Shown in pieces: positions 24,880 to 33,813 of a stretch of 64,000 bases of DNA. A program made the position numbers and the translations under genes. The notes below the pieces were generated by a model. That model saw only the letters and a program-made list of their open reading frames with translations, was not told the origin of the DNA and did not search any database. The DNA comes from Pseudooceanicola spongiae (GTDB lineage: Bacteria; Pseudomonadota; Alphaproteobacteria; Rhodobacterales; Rhodobacteraceae): the NCBI RefSeq assembly GCF_014899185.1, contig NZ_CP045201.1, positions 2,092,501-2,156,500 of the forward strand, read 5' to 3'. Numbering within the stretch: the first letter of the stretch is position 1; each line of letters begins with the position of its first letter.

Positions 24880-26425
24880 ATCTGCGCCCCAGTCGCCAAA
24901 CGATCCGCGGTGCGTCCCAGAGCGTCGGCAGCAGCGTCAAAGACACCGGCACCGCAGTGACCACGATGAAGCTCTGCAGCTTGCTGACCCCGCCGGAGCC
25001 GATGGAGACAAGGATCACCGCCATGATGCCCATGGCGATGCCCCAGAAGGCCCGCAGCCAGGCGCGCGGCTCGCCCTGCGACATGGATTGCGCCACGACG
25101 TAGCTCATCGAGTCGCCCGTGGTGGCCACGAAGGCCACCGTCAGCACAAGGAAGGCAACCGACAGCGCGGTGCCGAAGGGGAAAGCCTGGGTGATCGCCA
25201 ACAGGCCCGCCGGCAGGTTCAGCCCCTCGAAGGGAATGGAGATGACGCCCGGATCCATCTGCTCGAAGATGATGCCCGAACCGCCGATGATGGAGAACCA
25301 GAAGTTGGTCACCACGGGCGCCACGATGGAGAGCATCAGGATCATCGACCGGATCGACCGGCCCCGACTGATCCGCGCGATGAAGATCGCCATCAGCGGG
25401 CCATAGCCAATGAACCAGCCCCAGAAGAAGATCGTCCACCAGCCGAGCCAGGCGCTGTCGCCGAAAGCGCCGGCCTCGCCACGGAACAGCGACATGGCGA
25501 AGAAGTTCTCCATATAGGTGGTGAAGCCGCCTGCGAAGTTGGCGAAGATCGCCGTCGTGGGACCCATCACCAGCATGAACACCAGCAGCACGAAGACCAG
25601 CCCGATGTTGAACTGCGACAGGATCCGGATACCTTTCGACAGGCCGGTCACAGCAGAGATTGAGTAGATCGCCACCAATCCCAGCACCACGATGGCCTGC
25701 GTCACGAAGGTGTCCGGAATGCCGAAGAGCGCGTCCAACCCATAGCTGACCTGCAGCCCGAGGAAGCCGATCGGCCCGACGGTGCCGGCCACCACCGCGA
25801 TGATGCAGGCGGCGTCGACGAGGGTGCCGAAGGGCCCGTGGATCACCCGGTTGCCGAAGACCGGGTAAAGCAGCGTGCGCGGCGCCAGCGGCAGCCCGCG
25901 GTCATAGTGATAGTGCGACAGCAGGATGGTCGCCAGGGCGCCAAGGATGGCCCAGCCGGGAAAGCCCCAGTGCAGAAAGGCCTGTGCCAGCGCGGCATGA
26001 GCGCGCGCGTTAGGGTCGCCGGAAAGGTCACCGAAGAGAGGTGGAGTCGAGAGGTAGTGCGCGATGGGTTCGCCCGCCGCCCAGAAGACGCCGCCGCCGC
26101 CGAGCAGCGTACACATGATCATCGCGCCCCACTGGAAGGTGGAGAACTCGGGGACCTCAAGGCCCCCCATCTTGTGGCCCGCACCGCGCATCACGCACAG
26201 GCCGATGCCGACTAGGAAGGTCGCCAACAACAGCACCTGCCAATAGAGCCCGAACCACCGGGCCGAGAAGGCGAAAGCGGCGTCAATCCAGGTGGAGAGC
26301 CGGTCGATGTCGAACAGCGCCAGGGCGCAGAATGCAAAAATGAAGCCGCCAGTGAGCAGCACCAGCGGCACGTCGAGGCTCCGGTTCCGGCCATCACGGC
26401 CGTCCGGGCTTTGTATGTCAGGCAT
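24878..26425 (-). CDS. BCCT-family osmolyte transporter
   Basis: The product is 515 residues with about 12 transmembrane segments. It contains the BCCT signature region GWWTIFFWGWFIGYGPLMAIFIARISRGR and the glycine-rich GGGGVFWAAGEPIAHY. This family imports choline, glycine betaine or carnitine with sodium or protons. The substrate cannot be read, but a choline/betaine role fits the bet cluster 28 kb downstream. The ATG at 26425 has AAGGA upstream. A strong terminator stem begins at its stop. Confidence 0.93.
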   Translation of the reverse strand: MPDIQSPDGRDGRNRSLDVPLVLLTGGFIFAFCALALFDIDRLSTWIDAAFAFSARWFGLYWQVLLLATFLVGIGLCVMRGAGHKMGGLEVPEFSTFQWGAMIMCTLLGGGGVFWAAGEPIAHYLSTPPLFGDLSGDPNARAHAALAQAFLHWGFPGWAILGALATILLSHYHYDRGLPLAPRTLLYPVFGNRVIHGPFGTLVDAACIIAVVAGTVGPIGFLGLQVSYGLDALFGIPDTFVTQAIVVLGLVAIYSISAVTGLSKGIRILSQFNIGLVFVLLVFMLVMGPTTAIFANFAGGFTTYMENFFAMSLFRGEAGAFGDSAWLGWWTIFFWGWFIGYGPLMAIFIARISRGRSIRSMILMLSIVAPVVTNFWFSIIGGSGIIFEQMDPGVISIPFEGLNLPAGLLAITQAFPFGTALSVAFLVLTVAFVATTGDSMSYVVAQSMSQGEPRAWLRAFWGIAMGIMAVILVSIGSGGVSKLQSFIVVTAVPVSLTLLPTLWDAPRIVWRLGRR

Positions 26426-26838
26426 ATCGTCCTTTCGGGGAAAGTCGCTTTTGCGCTCGTTCCGCGCTTTCTTGCTGCGGGCTCAGGGTCCATGAACGAC
26501 ATGGCGCACAACTGGGACGCGGAAAGCGCCTGGCTGCGGCACAGCCGGCTCGCGTCGAAGCAGCCGCCTAACGAAGGCGCCTAGAGGATGTCAATACGTG
26601 ACGCCAGCAGAGGGCGCTCTTTTCGGGGATGTTGAGAAGACCCAAAACCGGCAGTGGTGGCAGCTGCTTCACATGTCGTTCGGCCATGACTGGGCGGGGT
26701 GCCCTCCGGATATCCCGCCGGCAGTATTGCTATCGCCGCGTCATGTACGAATGGCACATACGCGCTGGCTGGCTTTGCTCTCGCCCCCATCGCGTGCGCC
26801 AGCCTTCCGGTCCTTGCGAGACTCCTGCGCCCTCCCCC
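26426..26838. other. Intergenic region upstream of the BCCT gene
   Basis: About 410 bases. A plus-strand frame of 30 codons (26492-26584) has no ribosome site or family features. The promoter of the transporter is expected near 26450; nothing else is recognised. Confidence 0.35.
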
Positions 26839-28320
26839 TCACGGCTCCCAGTCACGGGTGATGTCCTGTGCGTCCCGCTCGATTTCCGGCGGCAGGTCGG
26901 GTCGACCCAGAAGGCTGCGGACGCGGTGCATCATCGTCTCGAGCCATGTCGCGCGCTGTTCGGTCTCATCGATCTTGCGCACGAGGCGCAGGATCGGCGG
27001 CAGCAGCCGCGCTCTCAGGCTCTTGGGCGCCGCTTGGACGGGCGCGGGATCCGCCATGGTGATCTTCCCGCCGTCTGTCACCCGAATCGTGCCGGCCCCA
27101 ATCTCCGCGACCACATGGTGAATGGCCGCGAGGCTGGTTTCGACCTCGGCCTTTTCGTCCATGACCACCCGCGCTTCCTTCAACAGTTCCGTCCGGGCTT
27201 GAGCCAACATCTCTTCGGTCTGAGACACTTCTTCCGACAGGGTCGCCAGGCGCGCCGCTTCCGCACGGGCTGCCGTTTCCGCCACGGCCACGGCCGCTGC
27301 TTTCGCCTCGGCCTCCGACTCAGCCGCCTCTACCACGCCCGCACGCTGCGCTAGGTCGGCCTCTGCCGCCGCAAGCGTCCGCGCCCGCTCTTCCAGACCT
27401 GCGGTCGCCGCCGCGATCGCGGCCTCTTTCTTTTCGAGGCGCGCCTCGTAGGTCTGCCGCCTCTTCTCTTCCTTCGCGGCCAGCTCCGCGCGGGCCGTGA
27501 GCTTTGCGAGGTGCCCACGCGTTTTCGCGGCAGACGCCTCCAGCGCATGAATCTCGGACTGATGCGCCACCTTCTCCCGTCTCAGCGCCTCGATCCCGGC
27601 CTCCGTCTCGTCCCGGACAGCCCTCATCTGCTCCAGCTCCAACGGCAGATCCTGGTGCAGTTCGCGCACGCTGCGGTGAAGCGTCTCGGCATAGTCCGCG
27701 CCGGCGTCGAGGCGGTCGCGCTTGCGATGCCCGCGCTCAATCCCGGCGTGATAGCGCTGCATGACCTCGGCCGCGATGTCCTGCAACCGCGCCGTTGTCC
27801 CAGCCTTCGTCGCCGCGCTGACGGCGAGGCCCTTGTCCGTGTAACCGCGCAAAGTGAAATGGGCGTGGATCGTGGTCTCATCGAGGTGAATGACGAGGGA
27901 CTCGAGCTGCGTGCCGAGCTCCGCAGCGATGGTCATTGCGAGGTCCAGGAATGCGGCGTCCTGCTCCGAGGCCGACAGCGACCCGAACATCTTCGCGGCC
28001 TCGGTCCCGAAGGTGATGATGCCAGAGGTGATCACGGCGGCATCCCGTTTCATGGCGCGCTGACGACCCGCGATCTGACGCAGAGCGGCATTCTCGCGCC
28101 GGATCTCAGGCAGCGGACGCAGGGTCATCAGGACGCGGTTCAGCTCGGTCCGGGCCGTGTCGACATAGTCCGGGATCTTGCCCAGACGGAAATCATGTGC
28201 TCGGGTCCCCTTGGCCTTCGACATGCTGCGCGCTTCGATATGCACGGAGACGGCACGCGGATTGGCGTCGCGGGACGGTCGGGCGGAAGAGGTGGCGGGG
28301 GTGTTGATCAGATCCTTCAT
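26839..28320 (-). CDS. MobV-like (Mob_Pre) relaxase / plasmid recombination protein
   Basis: The product is 493 residues. The N-terminal region SKAKGTRAHDFRLGKIPDYVDTAR fits Mob/Pre motif I, and VIHLDETTIHAHF (about 143-155) is the metal-binding His motif of MobV relaxases. A coiled coil rich in Ala, Glu and Arg spans about 235-400. No conjugation genes or replication proteins are next to it, so it looks like an orphan from a mobilisable plasmid or integrated element. The ATG at 28320 lacks a clear ribosome site; an internal ATG at 28224, just before motif I, is an alternative. Confidence 0.8.
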   Translation of the reverse strand: MKDLINTPATSSARPSRDANPRAVSVHIEARSMSKAKGTRAHDFRLGKIPDYVDTARTELNRVLMTLRPLPEIRRENAALRQIAGRQRAMKRDAAVITSGIITFGTEAAKMFGSLSASEQDAAFLDLAMTIAAELGTQLESLVIHLDETTIHAHFTLRGYTDKGLAVSAATKAGTTARLQDIAAEVMQRYHAGIERGHRKRDRLDAGADYAETLHRSVRELHQDLPLELEQMRAVRDETEAGIEALRREKVAHQSEIHALEASAAKTRGHLAKLTARAELAAKEEKRRQTYEARLEKKEAAIAAATAGLEERARTLAAAEADLAQRAGVVEAAESEAEAKAAAVAVAETAARAEAARLATLSEEVSQTEEMLAQARTELLKEARVVMDEKAEVETSLAAIHHVVAEIGAGTIRVTDGGKITMADPAPVQAAPKSLRARLLPPILRLVRKIDETEQRATWLETMMHRVRSLLGRPDLPPEIERDAQDITRDWEP

Positions 28321-28807
28321 GTCTGTGAAAGTCTGCGAGGTTGGCGAAAATACAAAACGCCTTATGTCAGTCTGGTATTACGTCTTGTCTGGTCCGGTGA
28401 GACTGGAATGGCAGAACCTACTAGGCATAACCTCACTCTGGCGAGTTCACTTATGCCGAGCAGTCGAAGGGAACCGCTGCGCATCCCCTTTCGAAACCCC
28501 AGGCCAAAAGGGGCATGCCCCTCTTAACACCCCACGCGCCAGTGCGCTTTTTTGGCGACGCACCCGGACATGTCCGGGTTGCTCTGAAGCTGCAGACCCC
28601 GGGTCCGGCTCTAGCGCTTGTCCGGGACATCGCGTTGCTGCGCCGGAGTACGGCTCGTATCTCTGAGAGGCGGGAGCGACGCCGGGCTGGACCTGACCTA
28701 CCCGCGTGCGGTTTGCCATATCAGCCAAGACAACCACACATCTCTGTTCCCCATATCGCGACGAGGAACGCTCTCGCGCGACGTACCTGCCGCGGCATCA
28801 TCCGGCC
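28321..28807. other. Intergenic region with strong palindromes, possible oriT
   Basis: No gene is supported. It holds a 14-bp perfect palindrome AGGGGCATGCCCCT (28509-28522), an 18-bp perfect palindrome ACCCGGACATGTCCGGGT (28562-28579), and a related TGTCC-G-GGACA (28619-28629). Because it lies upstream of a relaxase gene, an oriT is possible; repressor operators are the alternative. A similar CCCGGA/TCCGGG palindrome occurs at 29823-29838 on the other side of pdxY. Confidence 0.45.
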
Positions 28808-29656
28808 TCAGCCCCCGTCGAGGTTCAGCAGCGCGCGGCGAAACTCCGGCTCGCTCAGGACCACCTCGCCCGCGCCAAGCGCCTGCGCATGGGCCAGAGC
28901 GCGCGAGGTCAGGCGCTGCGCCGTCTCGATGGTCGTGGCCATGTCCAGCCCCCGCGCCTGCCCCACCACGATCAGCGCGGCGAACAGATCACCCGTGCCC
29001 GGCAGGGCAATCGGCAGATGCGGCGTCGGGTGGCGGCTGAGGCCTTCTGGGGCTAGCAGCAGGCTTTCGATCTGTCCGGGGGCTGTGTCCTCCAGCGCGC
29101 ACCCGGTGACGATCAGTTGCGCCTGTGGCGACAGCGACAGCAGGCGGCGTGCGCTTTGCAGATCGTCCAGGGTGGCAATCCCCTGCCCGGTCAGCCACGA
29201 CAGCTCAAAGGGGTTGGGTGTCGCGATATCGGCGAGGGGCAACAGCTGGTCGCGCATGACATCCGCAATCGCCTCAGGCACGTAAAGCCCCGGCCCGGCA
29301 TCGCCCATCACCGGATCGCAGATATAGCGGAGCCGTGGGTTGGCCGCCTTCGCTCCGGCCACGAATTCCGCCAGCATCCGGGCGACCTCGACCGAGCCGA
29401 TATAGCCCGACAGGATATAATCGGCCCGTTCCGGCAACCCGCGTTCCTGCGCGCCCAACAACAAATCGGCAAAGTGAGCCGGATCGAGGGCCCGTCCGCG
29501 CAGCGTCGGATAGTCGGGCGTGTTGGAGAAGATCACCGTGGGGATCGCCGCCACCTCCAGCCCCGCGGCCTGCATCGGGAACAGCGCGGCGGAGTTGCCG
29601 ACATGGCCAAAGACCACCTGGCTCTGAATCGAGATCACAAAGGGCGGGCGTTTCAT
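28808..29656 (-). CDS. pdxY: Pyridoxal kinase
   Basis: The product is 282 residues, the normal length of PdxY. It has the family start ISIQSQVVFGHVGNSAALFPMQ, the substrate and ATP regions CDPVMGD and TPNPFELSWLTG, and the ribokinase-type anion hole PGTGDLFAALIV. It phosphorylates pyridoxal to pyridoxal 5-phosphate in the salvage pathway. It appears to be a single gene. CCGGA-type palindromes flank it. Confidence 0.95.
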   Translation of the reverse strand: MKRPPFVISIQSQVVFGHVGNSAALFPMQAAGLEVAAIPTVIFSNTPDYPTLRGRALDPAHFADLLLGAQERGLPERADYILSGYIGSVEVARMLAEFVAGAKAANPRLRYICDPVMGDAGPGLYVPEAIADVMRDQLLPLADIATPNPFELSWLTGQGIATLDDLQSARRLLSLSPQAQLIVTGCALEDTAPGQIESLLLAPEGLSRHPTPHLPIALPGTGDLFAALIVVGQARGLDMATTIETAQRLTSRALAHAQALGAGEVVLSEPEFRRALLNLDGG

Positions 29657-29988
29657 GCGGTGCCATCCAATCTTCTGGTCCGGTTTTCGTCATGGCCGCT
29701 GTTCAGCGGTCGCACGGCGCAGTTGCGCCATCCCTCGGACAGAACGTCAAGCGTGGCAACCCTGACGATGGCCGAGGGGACATCGCGCCATAGATCACAT
29801 CGCTATAATGCTGCCCTCTCATCCCGGACGTTTCCGGGGAGCGGGTCAGCCGATACGGAAACGCCCCTGCGTTTTGCAAAATCGCCGGCTGTCCGTCCAC
29901 CCGACACCTCTGCATCCTTCGCGCTTGACCTGAACCAAGGTTGAGGTCGTATCGAGACTGCGGGTTTAGTCTTGCCAGGAGAGAAAAG
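29657..29988. other. Intergenic region before the MFS gene
   Basis: No gene is supported. It contains an imperfect palindrome CCCGGACGTTTCCGGG at 29823-29838 and, at its right end, a MerR-type promoter (29925-29955). Confidence 0.4.
29925..29955 (+). promoter_or_regulatory. MerR/SoxR-type promoter with 19-bp spacer
   Basis: The -35 TTGACC (29925-29930) and -10 TATCGA (29950-29955) are separated by exactly 19 bases, the long spacer characteristic of MerR-family activation. A 22-bp palindrome with one mismatched pair (29927-29948; arms GACCTGAACC and GGTTGAGGTC) fills the spacer. Its inner 18 bases match the enteric SoxR box at 12 of 18 positions. It lies 34 bases before the MFS start. Confidence 0.75.
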
Positions 29989-31269
29989 GTGACAAAGGCT
30001 GCGATTGAGGCCGCTTCAAAGGCTGAGCAGACAGGCGCTTTCGCGCGGTTCTGTGCGGCTGTCGGACTTGCAAATCTTGGCGATGGGATCGCTGTCGTCG
30101 CGTGGGCGTGGACGGCATCGTTGCTGACACGAGACCCGCTTTGGATCGCGGTCCTGCCTGCCGCGTTGCGGGTGCCTTGGGTACTGTTTGCCTTGCCGTC
30201 GGGGCTTCTGGCGGATCGCATGGACAGACAGCGCCTCATCGTGGTCTGCGATCTGATCCGCGCGACGGCCTATGGCATTGCAGGTGGGGCCCTCTTCCTG
30301 AGTCTGCCACTGCCGGTGCCTGCGACGGGGGACACCGACACGCTCTATACCAGCCTGCTCTGGCTCGGGCTGCTGATAGGCTGCGCCGAGGTCGCCAGAG
30401 ACAACGCCGCTCAGTCCATGCTGCCCGCTATCGTGCCCCGTGAGCGTCTGGAGCGGGCCAACGGCCTGTTGGGAAGCATCGAGACCGTCGGGAACGAGAT
30501 GGCCGGTCCAGCCGTCGGGGCATTCCTCATGACGCTGTTTCTTCCGTCACCCTTCTTGATGGTCGCGCTCGCCTTTCTACTTGCCGCTCTGTTGACCAGA
30601 TCAGTGTCGGGAACCTTCAAGCCGCCGTCTCAAACCGGCAGGAGGCGGGAGTGGCGCGCGGAATTGATCGAGGGCTTTCGCTTCGTTGTCCACCACCCGA
30701 TGCTGCGAGTGCTCGTGCTCATCACGGGGGTTTGGACCTTCTTTACGCAGATGGCTCTGATCGCGCTCGTCCTGCATGTGCAGGAGAACCTGAAAGCGGG
30801 GGCCACCACGTACGGGCTCATTCTCGCAGTCGGTGCAATCGGTGGCGTCGTCGGGGGTATCGCCGTGGCACCGCTCAGGAGATCTCTGCCACCCGGTGTG
30901 TTGGCACAACGGATGAACATGGTCGCTGCGCCGATGTTTATGCTCATCGCGATGGCACCCTGGCCGGCAACTGTCGCTGGCGCGATGTTCATCTTCTATT
31001 TCAGCGGCATCGTATGGAATACGCTTTCCATATCCTATCGCCAGCGCGTCGTGCCTGATGAGATCAGGGGGCGGGTCAACAGCGTCTACCGCCTCTTCGC
31101 GTGGGGAATGATGCCGCTTGGATTGGTCGCGTCAGGAGGCATCGTGACTCTGGCGGAGGATTTGTTTGGGCGCGAAACCGCGCTGACAATGCCTTTTCTG
31201 GTTGCTGCGCTCGGTGTGCTAATCCTCGCCACTCTGTCTTGGCGCCCTCTGGGCAGGGGGTTTCAGTGA
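29989..31269 (+). CDS. MFS efflux transporter (EntS-like)
   Basis: The product is 426 residues from a GTG at 29989 with AGGAGA upstream. It has about 12 transmembrane segments, the MFS loop motif SGLLADRMDRQRLIV, and features of the enterobactin-exporter-like group (SMLPAIVPRERLERANGLLGS, QRVVPDEIRGRVNSVYRLF). It probably exports a drug or siderophore-like compound. The MerR-type promoter directly upstream implies inducible expression, and soxR in the same window is a plausible regulator. Confidence 0.9.
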   Translation: MTKAAIEAASKAEQTGAFARFCAAVGLANLGDGIAVVAWAWTASLLTRDPLWIAVLPAALRVPWVLFALPSGLLADRMDRQRLIVVCDLIRATAYGIAGGALFLSLPLPVPATGDTDTLYTSLLWLGLLIGCAEVARDNAAQSMLPAIVPRERLERANGLLGSIETVGNEMAGPAVGAFLMTLFLPSPFLMVALAFLLAALLTRSVSGTFKPPSQTGRRREWRAELIEGFRFVVHHPMLRVLVLITGVWTFFTQMALIALVLHVQENLKAGATTYGLILAVGAIGGVVGGIAVAPLRRSLPPGVLAQRMNMVAAPMFMLIAMAPWPATVAGAMFIFYFSGIVWNTLSISYRQRVVPDEIRGRVNSVYRLFAWGMMPLGLVASGGIVTLAEDLFGRETALTMPFLVAALGVLILATLSWRPLGRGFQ

Positions 31270-31289
31270 TCTGAGGGTTTCGCGCAGAG

Positions 31290-31333
31290 CAGGCGTTCAT
31301 ACTTGCGGCAACAGGCGTTCATACTTGCGGCAA
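31290..31333. repeat. 22-bp tandem direct repeat (two copies)
   Basis: Two identical 22-bp units abut at 31290-31311 and 31312-31333 (unit begins CAGGCGTTCATAC and ends TTGCGGCAA). They lie between the convergent MFS and isochorismatase genes, so they are unlikely to be promoter elements. Confidence 0.8.
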
Positions 31334-31443
31334 GATGTGAGGCTTCCCATCGTTCACGACGCAGGAAAGAGCGAGGGCCATGCAGGCAAACCTGCTGTCC
31401 CAGACGTTCACATGAGCGCCTGCTATCTCCCGACACCAAGGGA

Positions 31444-32064
31444 TCAGTGCAGCGAAACCCCATGTGACGACACGCGTTGTTCTGCCTGTTCGGTCGGTTT
31501 CGCAGACAAGGTGCCTTGTTTGATGATCGTAACGGCGTACCCCCTGTTTCGAGCGGCAAATGCCGTTTTCAGGACGCAATAGTTGAAGTCCAGCCCAGCG
31601 ATGCGCAGCTTGCCAACCCCCAGCTTTTCAAAAAGCCTATCGAGTTCCCCTGTCTCAAAAGCGTCCTGCACCCGCTTTATAAGGACGTGATCAGCATGCC
31701 CGGCAAACGGCTCGGCCACCTCGGTGCCAGCCGTGCCTTCCAGCGCCTGCCCCTTCATCGCCATCCTGGCAACGGCCTTGGTCGAGGGGATCGACCATTC
31801 CTGGCGGACGGCAACAATCGGAAGGCCGTTCAACTTTGCAGCTTTGATTTCGTCAAGAATGACATCTCTGGCGGCCGCCTTCGCTGCATCTGAGTATGGG
31901 CCGTGATCCCAAAAGACGGACTGAAGGTCGATGAGCAGCAATGCCGTTCCAGTCCTGTCGCCAATCGGCTTGCCGCGACTGATCGCGCCGATGCGCATGA
32001 TCCCCCAAGACAGCCAAGCGACGGCGGACAGCACCAGCGCACCAAGCAAGTAAACGATCACCAT
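31444..32064 (-). CDS. Isochorismatase-family cysteine hydrolase, membrane-anchored
   Basis: The product is 206 residues. An N-terminal transmembrane segment (VIVYLLGALVLSAVAWLSW) precedes the hydrolase domain, whose catalytic triad is visible as Asp46 (LLLIDLQ), Lys130 (VLIKRVQDAF) and Cys163 (GLDFNYCVLKTAF). The substrate is unknown; relatives act on nicotinamide, isochorismate or ureido compounds. The ATG at 32064 lies inside the end of the MarR gene (7-base overlap), so the two are co-translated and the hydrolase is probably under MarR control. The anchor is unusual in this mostly soluble family. Confidence 0.88.
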   Translation of the reverse strand: MVIVYLLGALVLSAVAWLSWGIMRIGAISRGKPIGDRTGTALLLIDLQSVFWDHGPYSDAAKAAARDVILDEIKAAKLNGLPIVAVRQEWSIPSTKAVARMAMKGQALEGTAGTEVAEPFAGHADHVLIKRVQDAFETGELDRLFEKLGVGKLRIAGLDFNYCVLKTAFAARNRGYAVTIIKQGTLSAKPTEQAEQRVSSHGVSLH

Positions 32065-32507
32065 GTCTGTTCCTCTGCCTTCGCCTTCAGCTTCGTCATG
32101 ACGGCCTGAACCACCCTCAAGGCTGTTGAAACATCTTCGTCTTTGAAGTCGGCTGCGATGTCTTTCATCACATCCATTTCCTTCTGCATGATGCCTTCGA
32201 TCACTGCGCGCCCCTGATCTGTCAGAGCCAGCAGGAAGGATCGCTTGTGTCGGGGATTTGGCCGTTGGGTCGTGAACCCCGAAGCCAAGGTTTCGTTCAC
32301 CATCAGCTGGACGTACTGTCGTTTGATCTCGAGCTTCTCCGCAATATCGGGGACTGCCAGTTCGCCGTGCGCGAGCAGCATTTCCAGAACGGCACGCATC
32401 CGGACGGTCAGGGCAGTATCGACGAGCCCTCTCTCGACACATGCTTCCGCGGCCTGCATCAGGGGACGTGACGCCCAAACTAGATCATATAATGGTTTTG
32501 CGTTCAT
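32058..32507 (-). CDS. MarR-family regulator
   Basis: The product is 149 residues from the ATG at 32507; an ATG at 32522 is also in frame, but it overlaps a palindromic operator candidate. The winged helix is clear (LAVPDIAEKLEIKRQYVQLMVNETLASGFTTQRPNPRHKRSFLLALTDQG, quoted in part). Regulators of this type release DNA when they bind small phenolics or are oxidised. It overlaps and probably controls the isochorismatase-family gene. Confidence 0.88.
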   Translation of the reverse strand: MNAKPLYDLVWASRPLMQAAEACVERGLVDTALTVRMRAVLEMLLAHGELAVPDIAEKLEIKRQYVQLMVNETLASGFTTQRPNPRHKRSFLLALTDQGRAVIEGIMQKEMDVMKDIAADFKDEDVSTALRVVQAVMTKLKAKAEEQTW

Positions 32508-32521
32508 ATCGACATTGTGCA

Positions 32522-32534
32522 TGTCAACTTGACA
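32522..32534. promoter_or_regulatory. Candidate MarR operator
   Basis: Perfect inverted repeat TGTCAA-C-TTGACA directly upstream of the marR-type gene. A wider inverted pair, GACATTG (32511-32517) and CAATGTC (32539-32545), flanks it. This fits autoregulation. Confidence 0.5.
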
Positions 32535-33064
32535 ATATCAATGTCATATTTACCAGCAAGCCAAGCTTTCTGAAAATTTCAGCCTCGGCAGCTTCGGGCT
32601 CAGACCAGACCGCCGATGCGCTCGAAACGAAGGCAATCTATGTCTCGAAAATCGGTCCCTGCCAGCGATTTGGCAGGCATTCCAAATTCGCCTGAAAACG
32701 TGAATTTTGGCCACCAGCGCATCGTGGCGGACCTCTGTTTTGGCGATATCGCCTTTTGAAACTTTCCGGTTATGTTCCCTATTTGTCGATAGCTGTTTTG
32801 AAACGCCTACCCATTGATATCGTTTGATTATCAGATGGATTGCAAATCCGCGCATACCTAAACTCGCCGAAACCCACTCTTCAAGACCATGCGCCTGGAC
32901 ACAGACCTCCCCCTCAGGACTGATCTCCGCACTCTACCTCCCCTGACCGCCCGCGAAATCACCGCGAAGAAGCGATCCATTCGCACAAAGACTGGCCCGA
33001 CAGGCCATCCGGGGCTAAATGAGACGTCAGCACTTCAAACCAGAAGGGCCAACAGGGGGATCGC
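32523..33064. other. Intergenic region, mostly unassigned
   Basis: About 540 bases. Apart from the MarR operator at its left end, nothing is recognised. Antisense frames up to 101 codons resemble no family. It should hold promoters for the MarR gene and for the small membrane protein gene at 33065. Confidence 0.35.
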
Positions 33065-33283
33065 ATGACAAACACCGAAGCAAAGCGGCGCCTGCAGATC
33101 GTTTGCGCCGCATTCCTGCATATACCGCTCGTCGCCATTGCCGCCTTTGCGCTGTCGCAGGGGCTTGACCGCCATATCACCATCCTTGCGGTGGCTCTGG
33201 TCGCGACGATCTTCTCGACGCTGTTCATCGTGGTCTATATCGGTCGGGTGTTTGACCCGGCCACGCTCAGCGCCGCGCGGTAG
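33065..33283 (+). CDS. Small two-helix membrane protein
   Basis: The product is 72 residues with a good ribosome site (AGGGGGATCGC before ATG). Two transmembrane segments are visible (IVCAAFLHIPLVAIAAFALSQ and ITILAVALVATIFSTLFIVVY). It converges with the RskA-like gene. The function is unknown. Confidence 0.6.
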   Translation: MTNTEAKRRLQIVCAAFLHIPLVAIAAFALSQGLDRHITILAVALVATIFSTLFIVVYIGRVFDPATLSAAR

Positions 33284-33287
33284 GGCT

Positions 33288-33677
33288 CTAGACGAACAGG
33301 TAGAGTATCCAGATCAGCAGGGCCAGCTTGGCCAGTGCCAGCGCCATGACGACGCCCCGGTTGCGCGGGTCTTTCGCCTCCTGCAAGAGGCGCTTCCACA
33401 TCGGGACGGGTGGCAGCGTGAACAGCTCGGCCTCGATCCTGCTCCAGACCTGTTGCGCAGGGGCCTCCTCCAGCGGGACCGCGGAGAAGAAGCAGGCGAC
33501 AAAGTCCTCGTCCCAGGCCCGCACGGCGGCGCGCATCTCGGGATCGATGTTCAGCTCATGCAATGCATCCTGACGCTCCTGCCCCTGCAGAAGGCCAAGC
33601 GCGAGTTCTCCGGCAAGAGCGAATTTTTCGTCGTCCAAGGCCTGCACACGCCCCCACTCTGGCGATGATCCGTTCAT
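33288..33677 (-). CDS. RskA-like anti-sigma factor protein, orphan
   Basis: The product is 129 residues from the ATG at 33677; a GTG at 33686 would add three. The N-terminal 75 residues follow the RskA cytoplasmic domain (LAGELALGLLQGQERQDAL, then IDPEMRAAVRAWDEDF and VWSRIEAEL). A single transmembrane segment ends the protein (VVMALALAKLALLIWILYLFV), so the usual periplasmic domain is missing. No ECF sigma gene is adjacent. It may be a shortened anti-sigma factor acting on a distant sigma, or a degenerate relic. Confidence 0.7.
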   Translation of the reverse strand: MNGSSPEWGRVQALDDEKFALAGELALGLLQGQERQDALHELNIDPEMRAAVRAWDEDFVACFFSAVPLEEAPAQQVWSRIEAELFTLPPVPMWKRLLQEAKDPRNRGVVMALALAKLALLIWILYLFV

Positions 33678-33813
33678 CGCCGGCACTCTCTACAAGGCCA
33701 AGGTGACGCAAACCTTGCGACGACGCAATGGAATCGCCCGTTTACAGGCAAGTCGCAGCACCGCACGGCCGCAACGCGCTACAACCCTCAGCTCCGGGCA
33801 AACCTCCGCCGCC

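Noticed and set aside
26492..26584. 30-codon frame upstream of the BCCT gene
   Set aside because: Too short and without a ribosome site.
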